Source of the DNA: CAZCTC01 sp964501335
GTDB taxonomy: Bacteria > Chloroflexota > Anaerolineae > B4-G1 > SLSP01
Assembly (NCBI GenBank): GCA_964501335.1
Contig: CAZCTC010000043.1
Location: forward strand, 1 to 64,000
DNA length: 64,000 bases
Direction of reading: 5' to 3'
The notes below the pieces were generated by a model, which saw only the letters and a program-made list of their open reading frames with translations, was not told where the DNA came from and did no database searches. A program made the translations under genes and the position numbers. Below, one piece after another: positions 18,040 through 26,976 of the stretch. Every line of letters starts with the position of its first letter. Within the stretch, counting starts at the first letter, position 1.

Positions 18040-19200
18040 CTACTTCTTCTCCAGCATTTCGGAGAAGAGGGCTTCGTAGTCGTTGATGGTGCGTTCGGTT
18101 GAGAAGTGGTTCATGATCAGGCCGCGGGGGCGGAGGTAGGAAGCGCGGCGATTGATGACTTTGAGCATGGCGTCGGCCAGGCCTTCGGCGTTGCCGATGG
18201 GGGCGATTTCACCCATGCCGGTTTGCAGGATGGGCTGGCGCACACCGGGCAGGTCGCTGGCGACACAGGGGACGCCGTTGAGCATGGCTTCGACCTGGAC
18301 CAGCCCGAAAGATTCGGTGGAGTTCAGGCTGGGAACGACCAGCAGGTCGAGGTTGGGGTAGAAGGCGGCCATCTGGACCGGGTTGAGCACGCCGAGGAAT
18401 TTCCACTGATGCGCCTCTTCATAGCGGCGGATCTGGGGGGTGAGCCGGCGGGCGTAGTTTTCTTCTTTGAGTACATCTTTGTATTGACCGGCAAAGAGGA
18501 TCCGGGCGTTCGGGTAACGTTCCAGGATTTTCGGGAAGGCTTCCAGCAGGACTTCGACCCCTTTTTCGGCGGCCAGGCGGGCGGCCATGCCGATGAGGGG
18601 GCGCTGGTTTTCGGGATTATGCATTTTATTGAAGGCGGCGACGGCTCCCATGCCGACATCTGGCAATTCCACCGGTGGTGGAATGACCTGGAGTTTGGAC
18701 GCGAAGCGTTTGAGATAGGGGGAGTTGTCGGCGAAGTCTTGCGTGTAGGCGACGATGCGATGGCTGAAGCGGCCGGCCATGTCGTTCATCAAGTCGATGC
18801 TGTGGTTGGCGGCCCAGTTGAGGGGGCTGGGGGGCAGTTGCAGGTCGCAGTGATAGGTAAGGACGGTTGGTTTGTGGAGCAATCGGCCGCGCAGGGCGAT
18901 GCCGGCGGCGTCGAACTGAGGCAGATGCAGGCTGAGCACATCGGCTTCGGCGACCAGCCGGTTGGCGATCAGCCCGAAGGTGGGCATGATCACCCCTTTG
19001 CTGAGTCGGAAGAGGACGGGGGCCCGGACGATGCGAATGCCGTCGTTTTCTTCCCGGCCCGGCAGGTTACGGAGGTAGCGGGAGGTCAGGATGGTGACGC
19101 GGTGGCCCCGGGCGGCCAGGCCGCGGGCGAGCCGTTCGGCGTAGATCGTCAGGCCGCTGGTGTGAGGTCGGTAGTAAGTCAGTGCAATCAATACATGCAT
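18040..19200 (-). CDS. GT4-family glycosyltransferase
   Basis: A 386-residue GT-B glycosyltransferase of family 4. The N-terminal glycine-rich acceptor loop is YYRPHTSGLTIYAERLARGL. The C-terminal donor site has ESFGLVQVEAM, the E-x7-E motif of retaining GT4 enzymes, followed by GVPCVASDLPG. LIGMAARLAAEKGVEVLLEA is the classical linker strand. It probably transfers a nucleotide-sugar-derived residue to a lipid or glycan in the cytoplasm. It starts 10 bp after the SDR epimerase, and the flippase-like gene is upstream, so the three probably form a surface-glycan or glycolipid operon. Confidence 0.9.
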   Translation of the reverse strand: MHVLIALTYYRPHTSGLTIYAERLARGLAARGHRVTILTSRYLRNLPGREENDGIRIVRAPVLFRLSKGVIMPTFGLIANRLVAEADVLSLHLPQFDAAGIALRGRLLHKPTVLTYHCDLQLPPSPLNWAANHSIDLMNDMAGRFSHRIVAYTQDFADNSPYLKRFASKLQVIPPPVELPDVGMGAVAAFNKMHNPENQRPLIGMAARLAAEKGVEVLLEAFPKILERYPNARILFAGQYKDVLKEENYARRLTPQIRRYEEAHQWKFLGVLNPVQMAAFYPNLDLLVVPSLNSTESFGLVQVEAMLNGVPCVASDLPGVRQPILQTGMGEIAPIGNAEGLADAMLKVINRRASYLRPRGLIMNHFSTERTINDYEALFSEMLEKK

Positions 19201-19210
19201 AATAAGGGCC

Positions 19211-20236
19211 TCATTGTTCGAAAAGTGCAGTGTTGGTGGTCACCCATTGATAGAGACGGCGCAGGCCGTCGGTAACGGTGACTTTAGGGATCCAGTGGAG
19301 TTCGCGGGCGGCTTTGCGGATGTCGGAGACGTAGATCCGCTGGTCACCGGGGCGCCAGTCGCCCCATTGGACCGTCAGGGGGCGGCCCAGGAAGGATTCG
19401 AGCTGGGGCTGGAATTCTCGCCAGACAGAGAGCTGGTTGGCGGGGCCACCGCCGACATTGTAGATCTGACCGGCGGCGCGGTCGATGTGGGCTACGGCGG
19501 CGTCGTAGGCGTCGAGCAGGTCTTCTACATAGAGGAGGTCGCGGACCTGTTTGCCGTCGCCGTAGATGGTGAGGGGTTTGCCCAAGGCCGCGGCAATGAT
19601 GAACCAGGCGACCCAGCCCTGATCCTCGACGCCGAACTGGCGGGGGCCGTAGATGCAGGATTGCCGGAAGACTACTGTGGGCAGATCGTAGATGCGGGCG
19701 TAGTCGCGGATGTATTGATCTCCGGCGCCTTTGGAGCAGCCGTAGGGAGAGTGGAAATCGAGGGGGTTATTTTCCGAGATTCCTTCGGGGTAATCGCGGT
19801 AGCGGTAGCGGGTGGCGTCTTCCTCGACGACGATTTCTTCCATGCCGCCGTAGACTTTGTTGGTGGAGGCATAAATGAGGGTGGGGCGGTGGCCGGAAAG
19901 GCGGGCGGCTTCGAGGACATTGAAGGTGCCCCAGGCGTTGATCTCGAAGTCTTCGCGGGGATTGGTGACGGAAGTCGTCACGGCCACCTGGGCGGCGAGG
20001 TGGACGATGATATCGGCGTCGCGGGCGGCGCGGGCCAGCAATCCGGCGTCGCGGACATCGCCCTTGATGAAGTCAAAGCCGGCCGGGCCGAACTTCCCGT
20101 GCAGCCAATCCAGGTTGGATTGAGCCCCACGGCGGGATAGATTGTCGTAGATGGTGACGGTTTCACCTCGTTCCAGCAACCGATGGACGTAATTCGAGCC
20201 GATAAAACCAGCGCCGCCGGTGATAAGGTAGTGCAT
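19211..20236 (-). CDS. Nucleotide-sugar epimerase, CDP-paratose 2-epimerase-like
   Basis: A 341-residue extended SDR. GGAGFIGS (about 7-14) binds NAD. 'IYDNLSRRGAQSNLDWL' and 'HLAAQVAVTTSVTNPREDFE' resemble CDP-paratose 2-epimerase (tyvelose epimerase, RfbE) more than the dTDP-glucose dehydratases. The catalytic Tyr165 and Lys169 lie in YGCSK, with a STNKVYGG serine/threonine motif upstream. GPRQFGVEDQGWVAWF supports the same subfamily. It interconverts a nucleotide-activated sugar for the glycosyltransferase that follows. The exact substrate is inferred by resemblance only, and other NDP-sugar epimerases remain possible. Confidence 0.8.
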   Translation of the reverse strand: MHYLITGGAGFIGSNYVHRLLERGETVTIYDNLSRRGAQSNLDWLHGKFGPAGFDFIKGDVRDAGLLARAARDADIIVHLAAQVAVTTSVTNPREDFEINAWGTFNVLEAARLSGHRPTLIYASTNKVYGGMEEIVVEEDATRYRYRDYPEGISENNPLDFHSPYGCSKGAGDQYIRDYARIYDLPTVVFRQSCIYGPRQFGVEDQGWVAWFIIAAALGKPLTIYGDGKQVRDLLYVEDLLDAYDAAVAHIDRAAGQIYNVGGGPANQLSVWREFQPQLESFLGRPLTVQWGDWRPGDQRIYVSDIRKAARELHWIPKVTVTDGLRRLYQWVTTNTALFEQ

Positions 20237-20410
20237 TTCTTACCTCCTTAAATAAGTAGACAGTAGAAAGTAGACAGTAGACAGGAAGAAAAGAAGCGGA
20301 GTAGACCTTGTTTGTGACTGCCAATCTTCTTTTTCCCAGTCTTTTTTTGACGAAAGGCGGAATTGCCCAAATAGAACGATTCTGTGGGGCGGGGTCTTTT
20401 GTTGTAACCA
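20237..20410. other. Short intergenic gap with AGTAGACAG micro-repeats
   Basis: It contains the RBS of the epimerase and a run of short direct repeats (AAGTAGACAGTAG) at about 20255-20285. A similar run lies at about 29105-29130. No gene is seen. Confidence 0.6.
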
Positions 20411-21394
20411 TCATGCCGATGTGTCGAGTTTGATTTGAGAGGGTGAGATGCCCCAGAGTAAGAGTGCCGCCGCTCCGATCACAATGCCGGCCAGGTATTG
20501 GATGGCGTGGGCGACGAAGGCGTAGGCGAGGGCCAGGCTGGAGGAAAAACCGAAAAGGACGAGAGCCTGCTGCATGGCGAGATGGGTGGTGCCGAGTCCG
20601 CCGGGAGCCGGGGCGACCATGCCGAGGGCGGTGGCCCAGGTGACGACGGCGCCGGCCAGTGGGGGCGGGGTGGGGGTGAAGGCATGCAGGACGATTTGAT
20701 AGTAGGCGAGCGTGAAGCCCCAGACTCCGAGGGAGGAACCGGCGAGCAGCAGTCCTTCCCGGGGGGTGCGCAGCGCCTGGAGACCTTCGAGAATATTGTG
20801 AAAGGGGGCGATCCAGCGATCGGGCTGGGGCAGTTTCAAGGTCGTGATGACTGTGCGGGCCAGCTTTTCAGCGGGGGCAGGGTAGAAGGCGAGCCAGAGC
20901 AGGCCCAACAGAGCGATCAGGGAGAGGCTTCCGGCGACGAGGCCGGTGATCAATGAATTGGCGGGACTGGATTGCGAGGAGATGAAGGGGAGGGTGACGA
21001 GCAGGAGCAGGGCGATGGTGAGCAGGTCCAGGGTCCGTTCGACAACCACGGTCGAGAGGACGGCGACGGCCGGGATGTTACGGCGTAATCCGGCAACGAC
21101 GGCGCGGGCCGGGTCACCGGCGCGGAGGGGGATGAGGTTGCTGACCAGGTAGCCGATTCCAATCAGGCCGAAGGCTTCGCCGACGGGCAGGCGGTTTTTG
21201 AGCAAAATGCGCCAGCGGAGAGAGCGGAAGAGAAGCTCGATGATCATGGCGACGGCTGCCAGGGCGATCCAGCCCCAATGGGCCTGTTGAAGGGCGTTGA
21301 ACAATTCGGCCCAGACGATTCCGTGCAGGGCCAGATAGAGTCCGGCAGCGCTGAAGGCCAGCGCTAATGCTATGCGCCATGCGTTACGTTTCAC
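20411..21394 (-). CDS. Flippase-like integral membrane protein (LPG synthase TM domain family)
   Basis: A 327-residue protein with about eight membrane helices, of the flippase-like/lysylphosphatidylglycerol-synthase N-terminal domain family (UPF0104). Supporting signals are the R-x-x-R-W motif FRSLRWRILL, the conserved GYLVSNLIPLRAGDPARA loop, and APAPGGLGTTH near the C-terminus. No aminoacyl-transferase domain follows, so it is the stand-alone type often found with glycosyltransferases. It probably takes part in membrane transfer of a lipid-linked sugar. It heads the operon with the epimerase and glycosyltransferase. An extended -10 box lies only 7 bases upstream of the ATG, which suggests a leaderless mRNA. 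Confidence 0.85.
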   Translation of the reverse strand: MKRNAWRIALALAFSAAGLYLALHGIVWAELFNALQQAHWGWIALAAVAMIIELLFRSLRWRILLKNRLPVGEAFGLIGIGYLVSNLIPLRAGDPARAVVAGLRRNIPAVAVLSTVVVERTLDLLTIALLLLVTLPFISSQSSPANSLITGLVAGSLSLIALLGLLWLAFYPAPAEKLARTVITTLKLPQPDRWIAPFHNILEGLQALRTPREGLLLAGSSLGVWGFTLAYYQIVLHAFTPTPPPLAGAVVTWATALGMVAPAPGGLGTTHLAMQQALVLFGFSSSLALAYAFVAHAIQYLAGIVIGAAALLLWGISPSQIKLDTSA

Positions 21395-21401
21395 GAGGAA
21401 A

Positions 21402-21410
21402 ATTATACCA
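21402..21410 (-). promoter_or_regulatory. Extended -10 promoter very close to start codon
   Basis: Read on the minus strand: TGGTATAAT, an extended -10 with the TATAAT at 21402-21407. No -35 is visible at 16-18 bp. The expected start of transcription would be at about 21395, directly at the ATG (21394). Confidence 0.55.
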
Positions 21411-21556
21411 CATGAAACGACTTTGAGCCTTTGAGCCTAAGTCGCCCAGTTTTTGCCAGTGATGGGGAAATGTATGCGGTATGATAAAGCTGTCGAAACT
21501 GGAATGAATGGTGCAAACGGGAAACCGTGGTGTTTGAAGTGAAGGAGTAAACGAAC

Positions 21557-22045
21557 ATGCTCACGCAGATGAATGTACGAATGAAGCGGTTGCTGGAGAG
21601 CAAAGATGTGATGGGGTGTTTGAATCAAGAGCTGGATCCCCATTTGAAATCGTTGGTGGACGCGCGGTTTGTCGAATCGCGGGGCTGTTTTTTTCTGGAG
21701 CCGTTTCTTCGTGAGGGGATTGCGGATGGGATAGCTGTAAATGGCAATCGCGCCGATCTGGAGTGCAGCGTCAATACGGTCTGTGTGCCTGCGATGCTGG
21801 ACAAAGGAAAAACCTGGAATTCGTACGAAGTATTTGTGCAGGGCTATAAGTATGCTTTGGAAGTGGCGCGGCGGTTGAAATCCCAGGGGCATTTTAAGGT
21901 GCTTTTATGCTTCCGGACGTGGGAAGATTGTCCGGAGTGTCAGGTGCAATTTTATCGTATTCGACCGCATAATGAGTGGTTTGCGCCGGAGATCGACGGT
22001 TATAAGTTGCGGGCGGTGATGGCTATCGAGACTCTCGGCGATTGA
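21557..22045 (+). CDS. Hypothetical protein
   Basis: A 162-residue soluble protein that I do not recognise. It has no signal peptide or membrane helix. Features: an N-terminal basic helical stretch (MNVRMKRLLESKDVMGCLN), a central 'GCFFLEPFLREGIADGI' and a C-terminal 'VLLCFRTWEDCPECQVQFYRIR' with two Cys in CPEC. A GAAGGAG ribosome site lies about 10 bases before the ATG. A strong intrinsic terminator follows at 22070, so it is monocistronic. The beta-rich middle with alternating charges suggests a small alpha/beta domain, but no function can be given. Confidence 0.75.
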   Translation: MLTQMNVRMKRLLESKDVMGCLNQELDPHLKSLVDARFVESRGCFFLEPFLREGIADGIAVNGNRADLECSVNTVCVPAMLDKGKTWNSYEVFVQGYKYALEVARRLKSQGHFKVLLCFRTWEDCPECQVQFYRIRPHNEWFAPEIDGYKLRAVMAIETLGD

Positions 22046-22069
22046 GATATTCTGAGATTTTGTGATATA

Positions 22070-22111
22070 AAAAAGACTGCGTGCTCCCGGTGAGGGGTGC
22101 GCAGTCTTTTT
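22070..22111 (+). terminator. Intrinsic terminator after the hypothetical gene
   Basis: A 12-bp perfect stem AAAAAGACTGCG (22070-22081) with CGCAGTCTTTTT (22100-22111), 24 bases after the stop codon and ending in T5. Confidence 0.85.
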
Positions 22112-22570
22112 GCTGGGGACATTCGGGCATGGGACGTAAAACGTAATGAACAAAAAACTCTCTCTGCCTATCCAGCGCGGCGTGAAAAAGAGATTTCACC
22201 ACAGAGGCGCAGAGATCACAGAGAAGAAGAGAGGAGATTTTTTTGAATTCCTTTTCGTTTTGTGAAGATGCGCTACCGGGGCAGTTCTGGAAAAGGGCCA
22301 TGTTTTGGCGCGCAGGCCCTCTCCCTAATCCCTCCCCCCTGCTGTGGTACAGGCGCGGCGCGCTTTCAGGAGATTCTTTGCGAAGAGGCGCCGCCGGCGA
22401 CGGTTCTGGAAAAGGGCCATGTTTTGGCGCGCATTCTGATGCGCGCCAAAACATAAACAAAAAACTTTCTCTTTCCATCATGCGCGGCGTATCTGACCGG
22501 GAAAAGATCATTTGCGGGACGCGGCAAGGCCGGACTATTTTCAAGACAGGATTTTCAAGGGAGAACGAAG
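22112..22570. repeat. Repeat-filled intergenic region before propeller gene 1
   Basis: No gene. About 22185-22240 is the 'TTTCACCACAGAGGCGCAGAG' type repeat, also found at about 43950-44000. About 22297-22400 is a module beginning GTTTTGGCGCGCAGGCCCTC that recurs at about 28930-29050. 22409-22522 is a minus-oriented hairpin element. Confidence 0.75.
22409..22522 (-). repeat. Interspersed hairpin element, copy E (inverted)
   Basis: In minus orientation it starts GCGTCCCGCAAATGATC and ends in a 16-bp perfect stem (22419-22434 with 22439-22454, loop TCTG). The stem core is GGCGCGCAT/ATGCGCGCC, different from the copies at 2350-2768. Confidence 0.8.
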
Positions 22571-24532
22571 ATGCGGAACCAAATTCTTATTTGGGCGGTG
22601 ATGGTGAGCCTGGTGTTGCTGTTGGGGATGGCGTGTAATCTGTCGCCTTTTCCTTTGCGGCTGGATGCCGACACGATTTCCACGGTCAAGATGACGGAGG
22701 TGCCCGCGACCGTGATCCGTCCGGAGTGGACTTCTTACACGAATGTGGATTCCATTCAGGATATGGTGTTTGATAAGGAAGGCCAGTTGTGGTCGGCCTC
22801 GACCGGCGGGGTGGTGCGGTGGAATCTGACGGATCAATCCTTTACGAAATTTACCACCGAGCATGGATTGGGGAGCAACAATGTTTCTTCGCTGGCGGCG
22901 GCACCAGACGGCTCGATCTGGGCAGGGACCAGCGACGGCCTGTCCCATTTCGACGGTCAGAGCTGGAGTAATTTTGTCCCGGATGCGGGGTCGGTTCCTT
23001 TTAAGATCACTTCGGTGGCGGTGGATGAGCAGGGGCGAGTGTGGGTAGCCAGCTCGAGCGATGGGGTGTGGTCTTTTGCCGAGGGAAAATGGCGCGTCTA
23101 TGCGGATACCGAGGGGATCTATCATCCGACGCTCACTTCGGTTATCGTGCGTTCCAATGGGGATGTCTGTGCGGTCGCGTCCAGGCAGATTTATTGTTTA
23201 AAGGGAGAGCAGTGGAGTCTGTTGGTCGAATCTGAGAATATTTCCGGGGAAGCTTTTTTTATGGAAGGGCCCGATGGGGGGTTGTGGTTGGCTGCTCGCT
23301 ATCAAGTTGCCAGTTTTGACGGCAAGAACTGGGCTGTGTATGGCGACGAGACGTTTGATAGTTATCTCAATCCTTCCTCATTGTGGATCGATTCTGAAAA
23401 TCGGGTCTGGGTGGGGGCCGGGTTGAAGGGGCCGGCGGTTTTTGATGGAGGAAAGTGGGAATTCCCGTTGAAAACGACGCGAGCTATTTTTTACGATAAA
23501 GTTGCTTCTATGATTACAGGGGCGGATGGAAAATTATGGTTGGGCCTGGAACGGAGCGGTATTTATCATTTTGCAGGGGACGATTGGAAGGGGCGACGGC
23601 TGGACAATACGGTTTGGGAACGGTATTCACCTCAAGACAATCTGGATTTTCCTTCTAATGTAGAGCCGGTGGTGGCTCCCAATGGGGTTGTGTGGGTGGC
23701 TGACAGCTACAATCTGTGGCATTTTGAGAACGATCAATGGACGGTTCAGAAATCGCCGGCGGGGAAGTTCATCTGGTTTGAGTCTGCTCCGGCTTTTGCT
23801 CCTGACGGCAGTATGTGGATCGGTACGATGGATTCCGGGGTTTTCAATTTTGACGGGAAGCGCTGGCGGCAATATACCCATAAGGATGGATTGCTAAGCG
23901 ATAACTGGGTCGATGGGGTTGCCGTTACGACCGATGGAACGGCCTGGTTTGAAACTTATGAGGTGGATAAAGATGATATGCCGGCGGCCGGGGGCCTTTC
24001 GAGTTTTGACGGTAAACAATGGAATACCTATCCCTGGTCCGAAGATGGATTGCGGGGTAGTATTATGGTGGCGGCTCCCGACGGGACTTTGTGGATGGGA
24101 ACGTATGATGGCCTTTTTCATTATGTCGATGGGGAATGGGTCAATTATACGGAGGCGGCGGGTCTGCCCGATGATTGGATCCGCTCCCTGGCGGTTTCCC
24201 GGGATGGAGTTCTGTGGGGCGGTGTGGACAAGGGAGTCTTCCGGTTTGATGGGAAGAACTGGCAAACTTATGCGATTCCGGTTGAGGTTGACGGTCAAAC
24301 TATGGAGATAGCGGCATCGGCTCTGGCGATTGAAGATGATGGGACGGTGTGGGCGGCCATGGAGAATTGGGGTGTCCGTTACTTTGATGGTCGGCAGTGG
24401 AAGTCTTTTACTACCCGGGATGGGTTGGGAGATAATGAGGTCAGCAGTATTACGATTATGCCGGATGGTTCGGTCTGGTTTGCAACGGCCGGGGGGTTTT
24501 CGCGCTATAAGCCGGCGGCGGGCAATCCATAG
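22571..24532 (+). CDS. Secreted beta-propeller lipoprotein, paralogue 1
   Basis: A 653-residue exported protein built almost entirely of Reg_prop (two-component-regulator propeller) repeats of about 40-45 residues with the pattern 'DGSIWAGTSDGLSHFDGQSW'. The N-terminus has a hydrophobic signal (about 7-20) ending LLGMAC, so Cys22 is the likely lipid-anchor residue, although the lipobox is not canonical. There is no Y_Y_Y domain, membrane anchor or kinase as in hybrid two-component sensors. It is a stand-alone propeller, perhaps binding glycans or proteins at the cell surface. It is closely similar throughout to the paralogue at 26977, including the 3' end and downstream repeats. Confidence 0.85.
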   Translation: MRNQILIWAVMVSLVLLLGMACNLSPFPLRLDADTISTVKMTEVPATVIRPEWTSYTNVDSIQDMVFDKEGQLWSASTGGVVRWNLTDQSFTKFTTEHGLGSNNVSSLAAAPDGSIWAGTSDGLSHFDGQSWSNFVPDAGSVPFKITSVAVDEQGRVWVASSSDGVWSFAEGKWRVYADTEGIYHPTLTSVIVRSNGDVCAVASRQIYCLKGEQWSLLVESENISGEAFFMEGPDGGLWLAARYQVASFDGKNWAVYGDETFDSYLNPSSLWIDSENRVWVGAGLKGPAVFDGGKWEFPLKTTRAIFYDKVASMITGADGKLWLGLERSGIYHFAGDDWKGRRLDNTVWERYSPQDNLDFPSNVEPVVAPNGVVWVADSYNLWHFENDQWTVQKSPAGKFIWFESAPAFAPDGSMWIGTMDSGVFNFDGKRWRQYTHKDGLLSDNWVDGVAVTTDGTAWFETYEVDKDDMPAAGGLSSFDGKQWNTYPWSEDGLRGSIMVAAPDGTLWMGTYDGLFHYVDGEWVNYTEAAGLPDDWIRSLAVSRDGVLWGGVDKGVFRFDGKNWQTYAIPVEVDGQTMEIAASALAIEDDGTVWAAMENWGVRYFDGRQWKSFTTRDGLGDNEVSSITIMPDGSVWFATAGGFSRYKPAAGNP

Positions 24533-24969
24533 AAGCTATGTTTTGGCGCGCATTCTGATGCGCGCCAAAACATAAACAAAAAACTCTCTGTGCCTATCCG
24601 GCGCGGTTTCCTGGGGCTTCACCCCAGGCTACCTTGAGGTCGCCCCTTCAGGGCTTAAGAAGGCGCCTGTTAATGCGACGGAGGCAAAAAAGGGGAAGGG
24701 GGAATTTGCACGCCTTCTGAGGCGTGCAAATTCCCCAAAAAACAAATTCTCTCCTCCTGTCCAGTGCGGTGCATCTTAGAGGGAAAGCGTCTTATGCGGG
24801 TGAGGGTGATTTTCTAAAGAGGTGCAACGCACTCTGATCTTGCAAGGCTAGCGGATTTGTTCCGGTGTTGGATCGTTTGAATGGTCGGTTCTATGGATAG
24901 AAAGTGCGTCGCACCTTTGGGCGGCCTATTTTCAGGACAGCAGGCTGAAATGGAGAAGCTGATCGGGTA
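24533..24969. repeat. Repeat-filled gap between propeller genes 1 and 2
   Basis: No gene. It holds a hairpin (24538-24573, GGCGCGCAT stem), a stretch around GGGGCTTCACCCCAGG, and a second hairpin with a different stem (24699-24714 with 24721-24736, core TTTGCACGCC). The remains of an inverted element follow to about 24800. About 24868-24945 copies the first 80 bases of the window. The first 200 bp recur at 29162-29365. Confidence 0.8.
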
Positions 24970-24993
24970 ATGGCGATGGAAAGGAATCATGAG

Positions 24994-26958
24994 ATGCGGG
25001 GATTTGCCGGTTATTTGATGGGATTAATGGCTGTATTGTTTTTGTTGGTGGGGTGCGGTGCGGTCACTCCGGCGCCGGTGGAACCGGCTCCTGTGGCGAC
25101 GGCGGTGATCCATGCGACGCCGACGGCGTCGCGGATACTGTTACCTGAGCCGGTATCTGAAGTGTCTCTGACGATGCAATCAGCGCCGGTGGTGCAGCCG
25201 GAATGGACCTCTTACAGCAATATCGATGACATTCAAGATATGCTTTTCGATCAAGAAGGGACGCTGTGGGTGGCGACGCAGGGGGGATTGCTGCGTTGGG
25301 ATGTCGAGGAGGATTCTTTCATCAAATATACGATGGAGCATGGATTGGCGGGCAATGACATTTCTTCTCTGGCCATGACTTCGGACGGCGTGATCTGGGC
25401 AGGGACGAACAACGGGCTTTCGCGGTTTGACGGCCGGGAATGGCGTTCTTTTGCTTTCGAGCAGGCGGCTTCTGCCTTCAAGGTGACTTCTATAGCTGTC
25501 GATGCGCAGGATCAGCTCTGGGTGGTGGGCGATGGGAGGGTGTGGTGTTTCTCGGATGGAAAGTGGCGTTCCGGCGAATTGCATTTTTGGGTGGTATTCA
25601 TTGCGGTGCGGGCGAATGGAGAGGTCTGTGCGGCTGATTGGGGGGATGTTTTTTGTTTTGACGGGGAGCGTTGGGAAAAAATTTCGGCTTCTCAAAGGAT
25701 GGGGAACATCCAGTCTCTGGTGGCGGATACTAAAGGAAATCTCTGGGTGGGGACGCGGAAGAAGGGGTTCCGCTTTGACGGCCGTCATTGGGACGAGTAT
25801 GGGGAGGATCAACCTGAAAATGTGCGTTGGGATTCTTTGTGGGCTGATTCCGATGGGGGGATGTGGGCCGGGATTTTTTCCGGGGTGGCCTTTTTCAATG
25901 GAGAAAAGTGGGTGATGTCGCAGGTAGAACGTTCTTTTTCCAGTGTAGCTTCAGCTATTGAGAAAGGGCCGGATGGGAAAATCTGGTTGGGGGCGGATGG
26001 CGGCCGGATTTATCATTTTGTGGGAGATGATTGGGAGCACCAACGGACCAGTTCTCAGTTCTGGGTACAATATAATTTCCCGGACAGTCCTGACTTTTCG
26101 GTGCTTACCGATCTGGCGGTGGCTCCGGATGGGACGTTGTGGATGGGAAGCCATAGTGATTTGCAGCAATTTAAGGATGAGCAGTGGGTGAGCCATCGCC
26201 GTTTTAAAGAAGCCTATTATGGACTGACCTTTGCTCCTGAGGGGGATTTGTGGGTCTACGTCAATGATTTTGTGGTTTACCATTTTGATGGGAAGAACTG
26301 GCAGCGATATGGATTGCCGGAAGAGAAGGTTAAAACCGGCCGGCTTTCTGTGATGGCTGTTGCCGGCGATGGGACGGTCTGGGCGGGAATCGATGACCCG
26401 GGTTTTGAGGAGGGGCTACTTTATCGTTTGGACCGCGAACAGGGGCCGGATTTCGTCGATACTCAGGCTGAGGTGGGCACTCTATCGTTGCGGGCTCTGG
26501 CGACGGCTCCGGACGGCAGTCTATGGGTAGGGACGGGTGAGGGTGTTTTGCATTATGCCGACGGGAAATGGGTCACTTATACGACGGCGGATGGGTTGTT
26601 GAGCGATGGGGTCCTTTCTCTGGCGGTTTCTCCGGAAGGGGTTTTGTGGGTCGGTTCGCTGGATGGCATCTCTTGTTTTGACGGTAAAGTGTGGCAAACT
26701 TACACATTCCCGAATTACGATAAGCCTTTTCCTGTTGTGGCTCATTATTTGAGTGTGGCAGCTGATGGAACGGTATGGGCCTATGTCTTTCCGTCGGGCG
26801 TGATGCGTTTTGACGGTCAAAGCTGGGAGACTTATCTTTCGACTTCTCGATTGGGGTTTGAATCCATCGAGGATATGGTGGTTCTGCCTGATGGCGCAAT
26901 CTGGTTGTCTACTACGGCCGGACTTCTCCGGTATTGGCCGGTCGAGGGCCCTGAATGA
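24994..26958 (+). CDS. Secreted beta-propeller lipoprotein, paralogue 2
   Basis: A Reg_prop propeller lipoprotein of about 654 residues. I chose the ATG at 24994 because AAGGA (24981-24985) is well spaced and the signal peptide then starts at once. ATGs at 24970 and 24976 are alternatives. The lipobox LLVGC is canonical, so this one is confidently a lipoprotein. A Pro/Thr-rich spacer (TPAPVEPAPVATAV) follows, then repeats such as 'DGVIWAGTNNGLSRFDGREW'. It is more divergent from its two neighbours than they are from each other. It is 18 bp from paralogue 3, so they are probably co-transcribed. Confidence 0.85.
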   Translation: MRGFAGYLMGLMAVLFLLVGCGAVTPAPVEPAPVATAVIHATPTASRILLPEPVSEVSLTMQSAPVVQPEWTSYSNIDDIQDMLFDQEGTLWVATQGGLLRWDVEEDSFIKYTMEHGLAGNDISSLAMTSDGVIWAGTNNGLSRFDGREWRSFAFEQAASAFKVTSIAVDAQDQLWVVGDGRVWCFSDGKWRSGELHFWVVFIAVRANGEVCAADWGDVFCFDGERWEKISASQRMGNIQSLVADTKGNLWVGTRKKGFRFDGRHWDEYGEDQPENVRWDSLWADSDGGMWAGIFSGVAFFNGEKWVMSQVERSFSSVASAIEKGPDGKIWLGADGGRIYHFVGDDWEHQRTSSQFWVQYNFPDSPDFSVLTDLAVAPDGTLWMGSHSDLQQFKDEQWVSHRRFKEAYYGLTFAPEGDLWVYVNDFVVYHFDGKNWQRYGLPEEKVKTGRLSVMAVAGDGTVWAGIDDPGFEEGLLYRLDREQGPDFVDTQAEVGTLSLRALATAPDGSLWVGTGEGVLHYADGKWVTYTTADGLLSDGVLSLAVSPEGVLWVGSLDGISCFDGKVWQTYTFPNYDKPFPVVAHYLSVAADGTVWAYVFPSGVMRFDGQSWETYLSTSRLGFESIEDMVVLPDGAIWLSTTAGLLRYWPVEGPE

Positions 26959-26976
26959 ACCGAAAGGACTTTTGAG

